Origin: an uncultured Bacilli bacterium
GTDB lineage: Bacteria; Bacillota_I; Bacilli_A; RF39; UBA660
Assembly: GCA_944372275.1 (NCBI GenBank)
Contig: CALVYO010000022.1
Location: 1-15,947, forward strand
DNA: 15,947 nt
Reading direction: 5' to 3'
Within the stretch, counting starts at the first letter, position 1, and every line of letters starts with the position of its first letter. Below are positions 7,555 to 13,910 of this stretch, piece by piece. The translations under genes were made by a program, and so were the position numbers. The notes under the pieces were generated by a model that was given only the letters and a program-made list of their open reading frames with translations, was not told the DNA's origin and made no database searches.

Positions 7555-8220
7555 ATGAAAATATTAATAATTGAAGATGATGCAACAATAAGAAGTGGTT
7601 TAAAATATTGTTTAGAGTATGAAAAGTTTGAAGTAATTGAAGCAATGGGATTGGATAGTTTAAACAAATTAGATAATGTTTCTTTAATTTTATTAGATAT
7701 TAATTTACCGGATATCAATGGTTTTGAATTGTTTAAAAAAATAAAAGAAAGAAAAAATATTCCCATTATCTTTTTAACAGCTAATGATTTAGAGCCTTCT
7801 ATCGTTATGGGATTAGATATGGGTGCTGATGATTATGTAACTAAACCATTCAAAACAAGAGAATTAATATCAAGAATTAAAAATGTTTTAAGAAGAAATA
7901 ATAATTTTGATGTTATAAATATTAAAAATATTGTTATCGATTTAAAACAAGCCAAAGTATTTAAAAATGGTAAAGATGTCAATTTAACTGCTTTAGAATA
8001 TAAAATATTATTAACCTTAGCCTTAAATCCAAATCAAGTTTTTACTAGAGAAAAGATTTTAGCCGATATTTGGGATGTGAATGAAGAATATGTTTATGAT
8101 AATACATTAACTGTTTATATAAAAAGAATAAGAGAAAAAATTGAAGATGATGTTACTAATCCTAAAATTATTAAAACAGTAAGAGGAATTGGGTATAAAA
8201 TAGGTGATAGTGATGACTAA
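7555..8220 (+). CDS. OmpR/PhoB-family response regulator
   Basis: 221-residue DNA-binding response regulator. Receiver domain at residues 1-115: acidic pair Asp8/Asp9, phospho-acceptor Asp48 (LILLDINLPD), switch Thr75 (IPIIFLTAND) and Lys97 (VTKPF). The winged-helix DNA-binding domain covers about residues 124-219, with VNLTALEYKILLTLALNPNQVFTREKILADIWD and the C-terminal wing IKTVRGIGYKIG. All key residues are intact. ATG 7555 follows GGTGGAG. It overlaps the kinase gene by 8 bases. Position and operator pattern suggest that it controls the adjacent ATPase and permease genes, as in peptide-antibiotic resistance and detoxification modules of Bacillota. The signal sensed is unknown. Confidence 0.95.
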   Translation: MKILIIEDDATIRSGLKYCLEYEKFEVIEAMGLDSLNKLDNVSLILLDINLPDINGFELFKKIKERKNIPIIFLTANDLEPSIVMGLDMGADDYVTKPFKTRELISRIKNVLRRNNNFDVINIKNIVIDLKQAKVFKNGKDVNLTALEYKILLTLALNPNQVFTREKILADIWDVNEEYVYDNTLTVYIKRIREKIEDDVTNPKIIKTVRGIGYKIGDSDD

Positions 8221-9370
8221 AAAATATTTTGTTGTCAATATTATTGCTATTTTGATAATTATATTATCTTATTTTTTAATTTCCAATATTATAAATAACA
8301 ATTATGAAAAAAAATTAATTGCTAATGATAGTTATTTAATCGGTAATTTATTATCTAAATATCCTGATTTAGAAGAAGATATCATATCTAGTTATTTAAT
8401 TAAAGATAATTATGAAATTGGTTATGACTTAATAAAAGAATACAATTTAATTAATATTCAAAATAATAATAGTTTTATTTTAATATATGTTTTAATAAGT
8501 TCTTTAATTTTATTTTTAATTAACTATCTTTATATTAGAAATATTTATAAAAAAATAACTAAGATCGATAAATATATGAACAATATTTTGAACGATGATT
8601 ATTCTATCGATATTAAAGAATATTGTGAAGGTGATATAAGTAATTTAAAAAATGATATCTATAAAATGACTGTTAAACTAAAAGAACAAAGCGAATTATT
8701 AATTAAAGAAAAAAAATACTTAGAAGAAACATTACAAGATATATCTCATCAAATCAAAACACCTTTAACTAGTATGTATATGATAAATGATATATTAACT
8801 AATGAGTCAAATGAAAATATTAAAAAAGAATTTTTAATTAAAAATAAAAATCAAATAGAACGAATAGAGTGGTTAGTAACTAGTTTACTTAAACTATCAA
8901 GATTAGAAAGTGGTACTGTTAAGTTAAAAAAAGAAAAGATAGAACTAAATAAATTAATCGATAAGTCTATCGAACCAATTAATGTTTTATTAGAATTAAA
9001 AAACATTAAATTAATTAAAAATATTGAAAATATTAATTTAACTGTCGATATTAATTGGACTATTGAAGCACTACTTAATATAATTAAAAACGCTTGTGAA
9101 CATACTAAAGATGAAATAAAAATAATAGGTATTTCTAATCCTCTTTATACAGAAATAAAAATAATCGATAACGGAAATGGTATTGATAAAAAAGATATTA
9201 AACATATTTTTGAAAGATTTTATAAAGGTAATCACAATAAAGAAAGTATTGGAATTGGACTTAATATGTCTAAAAAAATAATTAATTTACAAAATGGTGT
9301 TATCGAAGTAACTTCTAAAGAGGAAATTGGAAGTACATTCACAATAAAATTATTTAAAAATAATATATGA
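8213..9370 (+). CDS. Membrane sensor histidine kinase
   Basis: 385 residues from ATG 8213. A GTG at 8204 is in frame, but the AGGTGA at 8202-8207 sits at proper distance only for ATG 8213. Transmembrane segments lie at about residues 6-27 and 88-108 and enclose an extracytoplasmic loop of about 60 residues, much longer than the few residues of Bce-type intramembrane-sensing kinases. A HAMP-like linker and coiled coil (KLKEQSELLIKEKKYLEETL) lead to the H-box SHQIKTPLTS with phospho-acceptor His179 (codon 8747). ATPase motifs follow: N-box LNIIKNACEH, G1 DNGNGID, F-box IFERFYKG, G2 GIGLNMSKKI. It should phosphorylate the overlapping upstream regulator. Its TGA stop is also the first three bases of the first operator (9368). 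Confidence 0.95.
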   Translation: MTKKYFVVNIIAILIIILSYFLISNIINNNYEKKLIANDSYLIGNLLSKYPDLEEDIISSYLIKDNYEIGYDLIKEYNLINIQNNNSFILIYVLISSLILFLINYLYIRNIYKKITKIDKYMNNILNDDYSIDIKEYCEGDISNLKNDIYKMTVKLKEQSELLIKEKKYLEETLQDISHQIKTPLTSMYMINDILTNESNENIKKEFLIKNKNQIERIEWLVTSLLKLSRLESGTVKLKKEKIELNKLIDKSIEPINVLLELKNIKLIKNIENINLTVDINWTIEALLNIIKNACEHTKDEIKIIGISNPLYTEIKIIDNGNGIDKKDIKHIFERFYKGNHNKESIGIGLNMSKKIINLQNGVIEVTSKEEIGSTFTIKLFKNNI

Positions 9371-9421
9371 CGAATTTGTAATTAATTAAGTCATTAAATT
9401 GTAATAAATATTTAATATAAT
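9368..9421 (+). promoter_or_regulatory. Response-regulator operator and promoter A (before the ABC ATPase)
   Basis: Palindrome TGACGAATTTGTAA (9368-9381, TGACG-N4-TGTAA), half-site AGTCATT (9389-9395), then -10 TATAAT (9416-9421) without a recognisable -35. The distance from palindrome start to half-site is 21 bp and from half-site to -10 is 27 bp, identical to the elements at 10283 and 13957. The missing -35 with fixed upstream boxes is the mark of an activated promoter. The palindrome resembles the TNACA-N4-TGTAA pattern I recall for BceR-like regulators. Confidence 0.75.
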
Positions 9422-9442
9422 TATTTTGGAAGGAGAAAAAAT

Positions 9443-10126
9443 ATGGAAATATTAAAAGTTGAAAACTTGTGTAAAAATTATGGTAAAGGTGAAACTTTAG
9501 TAAAAGCATTAGACAATGTAAGTTTTAAAGTTGAAAAAGGTGAATTTATTGCAATAGTAGGTAGTAGTGGAAGTGGAAAATCTACTTTATTACATATTTT
9601 AGGTGGTGTCGATCATCCTACAAGTGGGAAAGTTTATGTCGATGGTGTAGATGTATACGAATTAAATGAAACTAATTTAGCAATCTTTCGTCGTCGTCAA
9701 GTAGGATTAATTTATCAATTTTATAACTTAATTCCGATACTAAATATTAAAGAAAATATAACTTTACCGATTTTATTAGATAATAAAAAACCAGATGAAA
9801 AATACTTAAATGAATTAATTGAAACATTAGGCTTAAGTAATCGTGTTAGCCATTTACCTAATGAATTATCTGGTGGGCAACAACAAAGAGTTAGTATTGG
9901 TAGGGCTTTAATGAATAGACCAGCACTTTTATTAGCCGATGAACCAACAGGTAATTTGGATAGTAAAGCAGGGCGTGAGATAATTGAATTATTAAAACTA
10001 TCTAATCAAAAATATAAACAAACTATTATTATGATTACTCACGATCATAATTTAGCGTTATGTGCTGATAGAATAATTACTTTAGAAGATGGTAAAATAA
10101 TAAGTGATGAGAAAAATAATATTTGA
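9443..10126 (+). CDS. ABC transporter ATP-binding protein (MacB/LolD/BceA type)
   Basis: 227-residue ATPase that energises FtsX-type permeases, here most likely the products of 10356 and, if functional, 14031. All motifs are intact: Walker A GSSGSGKST (residues 40-48), Q-loop Gln92 (LIYQFYNLIP), signature LSGGQQQR (142-149), Walker B LLLADE (162-167), D-loop GNLD and H-loop His200 (MITHD). The LIYQFYNLIPILNIKENITLP segment is typical of the MacB/LolD/BceA group, which acts in extracytoplasmic mechanotransmission, for example removal of peptide antibiotics, rather than classical uptake. GGAAGGAG at 9428-9435 precedes the start. Its TGA stop is embedded in the -35 of a small RNA promoter, and a terminator lies between it and its permease, so the two are separate transcription units despite being functional partners. 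Confidence 0.95.
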   Translation: MEILKVENLCKNYGKGETLVKALDNVSFKVEKGEFIAIVGSSGSGKSTLLHILGGVDHPTSGKVYVDGVDVYELNETNLAIFRRRQVGLIYQFYNLIPILNIKENITLPILLDNKKPDEKYLNELIETLGLSNRVSHLPNELSGGQQQRVSIGRALMNRPALLLADEPTGNLDSKAGREIIELLKLSNQKYKQTIIMITHDHNLALCADRIITLEDGKIISDEKNNI

Positions 10127-10151
10127 CAAAACAATTAATTTATAGTAAAAT
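10123..10151 (+). promoter_or_regulatory. Promoter of small RNA copy 1
   Basis: -35 TTGACA (10123-10128), 17-bp spacer, -10 TAAAAT (10146-10151). The -35 includes the TGA stop of the ATPase gene (10124-10126). Identical geometry in copies 2-4. Confidence 0.8.
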
Positions 10152-10157
10152 GTATAT

Positions 10158-10278
10158 AGATATGAATTAATTCATATATTAAAAAAAGAGATACATTTAA
10201 TTTGCGATGTTAAGTGTTTTCTCTTATTAATTAAATTGGGAAAACACCGTTCAAAGAAGAATCGGTGTTTTGTTTTTT
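10158..10278 (+). ncRNA. Antitoxin-like small RNA, copy 1 (orphan)
   Basis: About 120-nt transcript predicted from the promoter at 10123 to the terminator ending near 10278. It shares with copies 2-4 the 5' hairpin (here a perfect palindrome ATATGAATTAATTCATAT, 10160-10177), the block AAGAGATACATTTAATTTG, the arm GTGTTTTCTC (10214-10223) pairing with GGGAAAACAC (10238-10247), and the terminator AAAACACCG / CGGTGTTTT. Unlike copies 2-4, no hydrophobic ORF, toxin promoter or direct-repeat partner lies on the opposite strand: the DNA after the terminator goes straight into operator B. It has no start codon with a ribosome binding site, so it is non-coding. It may be a remnant or a free antitoxin acting in trans on the other copies. 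Confidence 0.75.
10241..10278 (+). terminator. Terminator of small RNA copy 1
   Basis: Stem AAAACACCG (10241-10249) / CGGTGTTTT (10263-10271) followed by a T-rich tail (TGTTTTTT). Inner pairs TTC/GAA shorten the loop. The 5' arm is also needed for the internal stem with 10214-10223, so the two folds compete. Confidence 0.85.
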
Positions 10279-10282
10279 AATG

Positions 10283-10336
10283 TGACAAAAATGTCACTAA
10301 ATAAGTCATTATAAAATAATAATATTTTGCTATAAT
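10283..10336 (+). promoter_or_regulatory. Response-regulator operator and promoter B (before permease 1)
   Basis: Perfect palindrome TGACAAAAATGTCA as TGACA-N4-TGTCA (10283-10296), AGTCATT (10304-10310), and -10 TATAAT (10331-10336). Spacings of 21 and 27 bp match operators A and C. AAAGGAG (10342-10348) follows for ATG 10356. Confidence 0.8.
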
Positions 10337-10355
10337 ATTTTAAAGGAGTAATATT

Positions 10356-12833
10356 ATGAAAATATTAAATATTTTGACGATTAAACATTTAAAATCAAAT
10401 AAGAAAAGAACTATTTTAACAACAATAGGAATTATGTTAGCAACTTTTTTAATAATCGAATTAGGCTTATTGTTTTCTAGTTTTAGGGACAATGGTATTA
10501 AATCCGCAATAAAATACAATGGAGATTATAATGTTAAAATAAATATAAGAAAAGAAGATTTAGACTTTATAACCAAAAATGATAGTGTTTTGAAATATAA
10601 ATATAAATCTAGTTTAGGATATTCATTGTATGATGGATTACAAAATAAAAATTATTTACAAGTTTTAACTGCTTCTAAAAGTTATTTAGAAGATTTAGAA
10701 CTTATTGAAGGAAGATTACCAAATAATGAAAATGAAGTTATTATATCTAATAATATTATCTTAGATGGTAATGTTAATTTAAAGATTGGTGATACACTTA
10801 AATTAAATGTTGGTCAACGTGAATATGAAGGTAAATTATTAGGAGAAAGTGCTTATGAAGTTGAATATAAATATGCAAGTGATTGGACATTAGAAATTAT
10901 TAAAGAAGAACATTTAATAAATACATCATTAAAAGAATATAAAATAGTTGGTATTATTGATAATGATATATATGAAGAATATTTTAACCCTGGATATAGC
11001 ATTTTTACTATTTCCGAACCTAGCGATTTATTAAATGTATATGTAAAATATAAAAATGTTTTTAAAACATATGAAAATAGTGAATTAATTATAAAAAACT
11101 TAAATTATGAAAGTGATTTAAAATATAATGATAGTTTACTTTATTATTATGGAATAGGAGAAAATAATAATTTTATTAAATTTTCAATTTCTATATTATT
11201 AATCATTTTAATATTAATTACATTTGCAAGCGTTATTGTAATTTATAATGCTTTCGCTATATCAGTAATGGAAAGAATAAAACAATTTGGTCTATTTTCA
11301 AGTATCGGTGCTACTAAAAAACAAGTAAGATATACAATATTTTTTGAAGTTTTTGTAGTCGGTATTATTGGTATTATTTTAGGATTAATTTTATCTTTTA
11401 TTGGCATTAATATCATTTTAACAATTATTAACAAATTATTAGTTAATAGTTTATCTATTCCTTTAGAATTATCGATCTATCCTTTATATATGTTAATTTC
11501 TGTTGTATTTATAATATTAACTATTGTTTTATCAGCGTATTATCCATCTAAAAAGGCTAGTAAAATAAGTCCTATTGAAGCAATTAGATTAAATAATGAA
11601 ATTAAAATAAAAAAAATTAAAACATCAAAATTAATTCAAAAATTAGGTATCGAAGTAGAACTTGCTTATAAAAATATGAAAAGAAATAAGAAAAAATATA
11701 ATATAACCATCTTATCTTTATTTTTAAGTATCGTTTTATATATATCATTTAGTTCATTTTTAAACTATACAATTAAATCTAGTAAAGATGCACTGGATAT
11801 TCCAAATTATGATTATTTTGTTAGATTATCTAGTAAAGATAAAAATAAGATAAATGAAATTATTAATCAAGTTTTAAATGTTGAGGGAGTAAAACAGAAT
11901 AGTTTAATAGAATTAAAAATATTAGAATCTGATTTTAATTTAGATTATTATACTGATGAAGTGATAAACGAATTTATGATTAGTAATAGTTCTAAACAAT
12001 ATGCTTATATATATATGTTAGATGATAAAACATATGAACAAGTTAAAAAACAACTTAATATTGATAATCGACCTATTTTATTAAATTATTTAGATGAAGA
12101 GGGATGGGTTAATAAAAATATTAAAGGGTTTAATTTATATAAAGATATTGCTAGTTTAGAAATATATGATGATAATAATAATTTTATTTTAAATAATATT
12201 TATATGGCTGATATTAAAATTGAAAATGTTGAGCCTTGGATTTATACATATACTTTAATTGTCGATGAAGATACATTTAATAAAATAAATACTTTAGAGT
12301 ATACTGTAATATTAACTTTAAAAGGCGATAATTTTAGTGAAGTAGATGAATTATTAAATAAAGTTGATTTAGAAATTAGTACTGACAACATTAAAAAAAC
12401 AATGCAGGAACAATATAATATTTTACTAGCATATAAAATCATATTATATGGTTTTGTTATTTTAATAACTTTAATCGGTGTTACTAGTGTTATTAATACA
12501 ATAAATATGAGTGTTACTTTAAGAAAACAAGAATTTGCTATGTTGCGAAGTATCGGCTTAACACCTAAAGGATTTAATAAAATGATTATATTTGAATGTT
12601 TATTTTTCGGCTTAAAATCATTAACTTATGGAATATCAATATCATTAATTATAACTTATATATTCCATTTAGCATTTAATCAAATTATTAAAACTAATTT
12701 AATAATACCTTATACAAGTATCATAATATCTATATTTGGTATCTTTATAATAGTTTTAATAACGATGTTTTATGCAACTAAACAAATAAAAAAAGAAAAC
12801 ATTTTAGATATTATTAGAAAAGAAAGTATTTGA
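10356..12833 (+). CDS. FtsX-type ABC transporter permease, two-module (permease 1)
   Basis: 825-residue membrane protein. Seen: TM1 about 18-42, a large extracytoplasmic domain about 45-270, TM2-4 at about 273-303, 329-358 and 374-396, then a second module with TM5 about 449-470, a second extracytoplasmic domain about 472-690, and TM6-8 about 692-717, 745-775 and 783-808. Both modules carry the FtsX core 'ISVMERIKQFGLFSSIGATKKQ' and 'MSVTLRKQEFAMLRSIGLTPKG', the cytoplasmic coupling segment that contacts the ATPase. This 4+4 layout differs from the 10-TM BceB type. Partner of the ATPase at 9443; the substrate is not evident, but the context of a two-component system and operators suggests an envelope-stress or antimicrobial-peptide response. 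The TGA stop is embedded in the -35 of small RNA copy 2. Confidence 0.93.
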   Translation: MKILNILTIKHLKSNKKRTILTTIGIMLATFLIIELGLLFSSFRDNGIKSAIKYNGDYNVKINIRKEDLDFITKNDSVLKYKYKSSLGYSLYDGLQNKNYLQVLTASKSYLEDLELIEGRLPNNENEVIISNNIILDGNVNLKIGDTLKLNVGQREYEGKLLGESAYEVEYKYASDWTLEIIKEEHLINTSLKEYKIVGIIDNDIYEEYFNPGYSIFTISEPSDLLNVYVKYKNVFKTYENSELIIKNLNYESDLKYNDSLLYYYGIGENNNFIKFSISILLIILILITFASVIVIYNAFAISVMERIKQFGLFSSIGATKKQVRYTIFFEVFVVGIIGIILGLILSFIGINIILTIINKLLVNSLSIPLELSIYPLYMLISVVFIILTIVLSAYYPSKKASKISPIEAIRLNNEIKIKKIKTSKLIQKLGIEVELAYKNMKRNKKKYNITILSLFLSIVLYISFSSFLNYTIKSSKDALDIPNYDYFVRLSSKDKNKINEIINQVLNVEGVKQNSLIELKILESDFNLDYYTDEVINEFMISNSSKQYAYIYMLDDKTYEQVKKQLNIDNRPILLNYLDEEGWVNKNIKGFNLYKDIASLEIYDDNNNFILNNIYMADIKIENVEPWIYTYTLIVDEDTFNKINTLEYTVILTLKGDNFSEVDELLNKVDLEISTDNIKKTMQEQYNILLAYKIILYGFVILITLIGVTSVINTINMSVTLRKQEFAMLRSIGLTPKGFNKMIIFECLFFGLKSLTYGISISLIITYIFHLAFNQIIKTNLIIPYTSIIISIFGIFIIVLITMFYATKQIKKENILDIIRKESI

Positions 12834-12858
12834 CAAAATAATTAATCTATAGTAAAAT
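12830..12858 (+). promoter_or_regulatory. Promoter of small RNA copy 2
   Basis: TTGACA (12830-12835), 17 bp, TAAAAT (12853-12858). The -35 contains the stop codon of permease 1 (12831-12833). Confidence 0.85.
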
Positions 12859-12864
12859 GTATAT

Positions 12865-12982
12865 AGATATGAATTATTTCATATATTAAAAAAAGAGATA
12901 CATTTAATTTGGGAGATTAAGTGTTTCCTCTATTTGTGTTTTTTGAGAAAACACCGTTCAATGCTGATCGGTGTTTTCATTT
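12865..12982 (+). ncRNA. Antitoxin-like small RNA, copy 2
   Basis: Predicted transcript of about 118 nt. It carries a 5' hairpin ATATGAA-TTAT-TTCATAT, the conserved AAGAGATACATTTAATTTG block, the arm GTGTTTCCTC (12921-12930) and its partner GAGAAAACAC (12945-12954), then the terminator. GAGAAAACACC (12945-12955) recurs as GAGTAAAACACC at 13123-13134 in the same DNA orientation, inside the 5' leader of the opposing mRNA, so the two RNAs can pair over about 11 bp with one bulge. A second complementary stretch is the shared terminator hairpin. This is the direct-repeat plus 3'-overlap design of par-type type I antitoxins. Confidence 0.75.
12948..12977. terminator. Shared convergent terminator, unit 2
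   Basis: Stem AAAACACCG (12948-12956) / CGGTGTTTT (12969-12977) stops the small RNA. Read on the minus strand the same hairpin ends in TTTTCTC, a weak U-run, so it can end the toxin-like mRNA only partly and read-through into the antisense of the small RNA is possible. Confidence 0.75.
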
Positions 12983-12986
12983 AAGA

Positions 12987-13055
12987 TTAGTCCTTGTTTT
13001 TAAGGACTAGGATTGTGTAAAAAACAATCATAGCAAATGCTACAATTAATTGCAT
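12987..13055 (-). CDS. 22-residue hydrophobic peptide, putative type I toxin, copy 2
   Basis: The peptide begins MQLIVAFAMIVFYTI, continues LVL and ends KNKD. About 17 hydrophobic residues make one membrane span with a charged C-terminal tail, the usual form of type I toxins (Fst, TxpA, BsrG and similar), which act at the cell membrane. GAAAGGG (13062-13068) lies 6 bases before the ATG. Copies 3 and 4 keep the pattern M-[QN]-L-I-[VI]-[AI]-FAMIV-[FL]-YT-[IV]-L and KNKD, with most differences at third codon positions, which supports real translation. It is encoded opposite and just beyond the small RNA terminator. Toxicity is inferred; I do not recognise this exact peptide from a named family. 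Confidence 0.7.
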   Translation of the reverse strand: MQLIVAFAMIVFYTILVLKNKD

Positions 13056-13086
13056 TTATAACCCTTTCTATAAATTTATTATTCAT
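13000..13086 (-). CDS. Leader ORF overlapping toxin copy 2
   Basis: 28 codons (begins MNNKFIERVINAI) in another frame, with a near-perfect GGAGGTGA (13092-13099) before it. It runs across the ribosome binding site and most of the toxin ORF. The peptide is Cys-containing and not hydrophobic. It looks like a mok-type translational coupler rather than a functional product, because this frame is not kept in unit 4. Confidence 0.45.
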   Translation of the reverse strand: MNNKFIERVINAINCSICYDCFLHNPSP

Positions 13087-13162
13087 AGAACTCACCTCCA
13101 TTCTTAAAATAAATTAAAAATAGAGTAAAACACCTAACTTAACTAAATATACCTCAAAATTA

Positions 13163-13191
13163 ATTATATATTAACTTAATATAAAAATCAA
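13163..13191 (-). promoter_or_regulatory. Promoter of toxin-like mRNA, unit 2
   Basis: Minus strand: -35 TTGATT (13186-13191), 17-bp spacer, -10 TATAAT (13163-13168); start predicted near 13156. It gives an mRNA of about 200 nt with a leader of about 70 nt before the leader ORF. Confidence 0.8.
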
Positions 13192-13215
13192 CTATAAATT
13201 AATTATTTAATCTTA

Positions 13216-13244
13216 TTGACAAAATAATTAATCTATAGTAAAAT
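13216..13244 (+). promoter_or_regulatory. Promoter of small RNA copy 3
   Basis: TTGACA (13216-13221), 17 bp, TAAAAT (13239-13244). Confidence 0.85.
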
Positions 13245-13250
13245 GTATAT

Positions 13251-13369
13251 AGATATGAATTATTTCATATATTAAAAAAAGAGATACATTTAATTTGCGA
13301 TGTTAAATGTTTTCTCTAAATTGTTTGGTTGAGAAAACACCGTTCAAAGAAGAATCGGTGTTTTCGTTT
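13251..13369 (+). ncRNA. Antitoxin-like small RNA, copy 3
   Basis: Same elements as copy 2: 5' hairpin ATATGAA-TTAT-TTCATAT, the GAGATACATTTAATTTG block, arm ATGTTTTCTC (13307-13316) with partner GAGAAAACAC (13331-13340), and the terminator. GAGAAAACACC (13331-13341) recurs as GAGTAAAACACC at 13510-13521 in the opposing mRNA leader. The stretch TTTCTCTAAATT (13311-13322) also closely matches TTTCTATAAATT (13452-13463), which covers the toxin ribosome binding site region, so a second pairing could block translation directly. Confidence 0.75.
13334..13364. terminator. Shared convergent terminator, unit 3
   Basis: Stem AAAACACCG (13334-13342) / CGGTGTTTT (13356-13364), nearly the same hairpin loop as copy 1. 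The minus-strand U-run is only TTTT. Confidence 0.75.
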
Positions 13370-13373
13370 AAGA

Positions 13374-13442
13374 TTAGTCCTTATTTTTAAGGATTAGGAT
13401 TGTGTAAAGAACAATCATAGCAAATGCTACAATTAATTGCAT
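13374..13442 (-). CDS. 22-residue hydrophobic peptide, putative type I toxin, copy 3
   Basis: Begins MQLIVAFAMIVLYTI, then LIL, and ends KNKD; it differs from copy 2 only by Phe12Leu and Val17Ile, both conservative in a membrane span. GAAAGG (13450-13455) lies 7 bases before the ATG. Same position relative to promoter, leader ORF and small RNA as copy 2, so probably a recent duplicate. Confidence 0.7.
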   Translation of the reverse strand: MQLIVAFAMIVLYTILILKNKD

Positions 13443-13473
13443 TTAAATTCCTTTCTATAAATTTTATATTCAT
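13387..13473 (-). CDS. Leader ORF overlapping toxin copy 3
   Basis: 28 codons, begins MNIKFIERNLNAI, with GGAGGTGA at 13479-13486. Same length and register as the unit 2 leader ORF; differs at several residues. Role as for unit 2: probably opens or couples translation of the overlapping toxin frame. Confidence 0.45.
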   Translation of the reverse strand: MNIKFIERNLNAINCSICYDCSLHNPNP

Positions 13474-13550
13474 AGAAATCACCTCCATTCTTAAAATAAA
13501 TTAAAAATAGAGTAAAACACCTAACTTAAATTAAATATACCTCAATATTA

Positions 13551-13579
13551 ATTATAAATTAATTTTATACAAAAGTCAA
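13551..13579 (-). promoter_or_regulatory. Promoter of toxin-like mRNA, unit 3
   Basis: Minus strand: -35 TTGACT (13574-13579), 17 bp, -10 TATAAT (13551-13556); start near 13544. Confidence 0.8.
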
Positions 13580-13593
13580 CTATAAATTAATTG

Positions 13594-13622
13594 TTGACAA
13601 AATAATTAATCTATAGTAAAAT
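13594..13622 (+). promoter_or_regulatory. Promoter of small RNA copy 4
   Basis: TTGACA (13594-13599), 17 bp, TAAAAT (13617-13622). The two divergent promoters of units 3 and 4 lie 14 bp apart (13579 and 13594). Confidence 0.85.
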
Positions 13623-13628
13623 GTATAT

Positions 13629-13745
13629 AGATATGAATTAATTCATATATTAAAAAAGAGATACATTTAATTTGGAAGATTAAGTGTTTCCTCTGTTATG
13701 TTTTTTGGAAACACCGTTCTTAAGATGATCGGTGTTTTATTTTTA
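13629..13745 (+). ncRNA. Antitoxin-like small RNA, copy 4
   Basis: Same layout, with the most diverged body. The internal stem is GTGTTTCC (13684-13691) with GGAAACAC (13707-13714): relative to copy 1 (GTGTTTTC with GAAAACAC) one U-A pair has become C-G on both sides, a compensatory change. The 5' hairpin is the full palindrome ATATGAATTAATTCATAT. Its direct-repeat partner in the opposing leader is GAGTAAAACACC at 13871-13882. Confidence 0.75.
13709..13738. terminator. Shared convergent terminator, unit 4
   Basis: Stem AAACACCG (13709-13716) / CGGTGTTT (13730-13737) followed on the plus strand by TATTTTT. On the minus strand the U-run is only TTT, so it is weaker there. Confidence 0.75.
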
Positions 13746-13811
13746 ATCTTTGTTTTTCATTGCTAAAACAGTATAAAATACAATCATTGCAAATATTATG
13801 ATTAAATTCAT
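13743..13811 (-). CDS. 22-residue hydrophobic peptide, putative type I toxin, copy 4
   Basis: Begins MNLIIIFAMIVFYTV, then LAM, and ends KNKD. Compared with copy 2 the coding DNA differs at many third positions (for example GCT/GCA, GTT/GTA, TAC/TAT, ACA/ACT, AAG/AAA, GAC/GAT) while the peptide stays a single hydrophobic span with the same tail, which is the clearest sign that this frame is under selection. GAAAGGG (13818-13824) lies 6 bases before the ATG. The overlapping leader frame is not conserved here: the upstream Shine-Dalgarno is degraded to GGATGTGA and the frame runs on without the unit 2/3 stop. Confidence 0.72.
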   Translation of the reverse strand: MNLIIIFAMIVFYTVLAMKNKD

Positions 13812-13910
13812 ATGTTGCCCTTTCATATATTCTGAAGGTCATAAACATCACATCCGTTTTAAATAAAACAGAGTAAAACACCTAACTTAATTAAATATAC
13901 CTCAATATTA

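Noticed and set aside
8204..8212. GTG 8204 as start of the kinase
   Set aside because: It lies within the Shine-Dalgarno that is correctly placed for ATG 8213.
12865..12982. Riboswitch or attenuator leader of a downstream gene
   Set aside because: Two competing hairpins look riboswitch-like, but copies 2 and 3 have no plus-strand gene after the terminator, and the opposing ORF with direct repeats explains them better as antitoxin RNAs.
13840..13848. Unit 4 leader ORF as a functional peptide
   Set aside because: The Shine-Dalgarno is degraded, the start is ambiguous (13842 or 13848), and the frame runs into the terminator without matching the 28-codon form.
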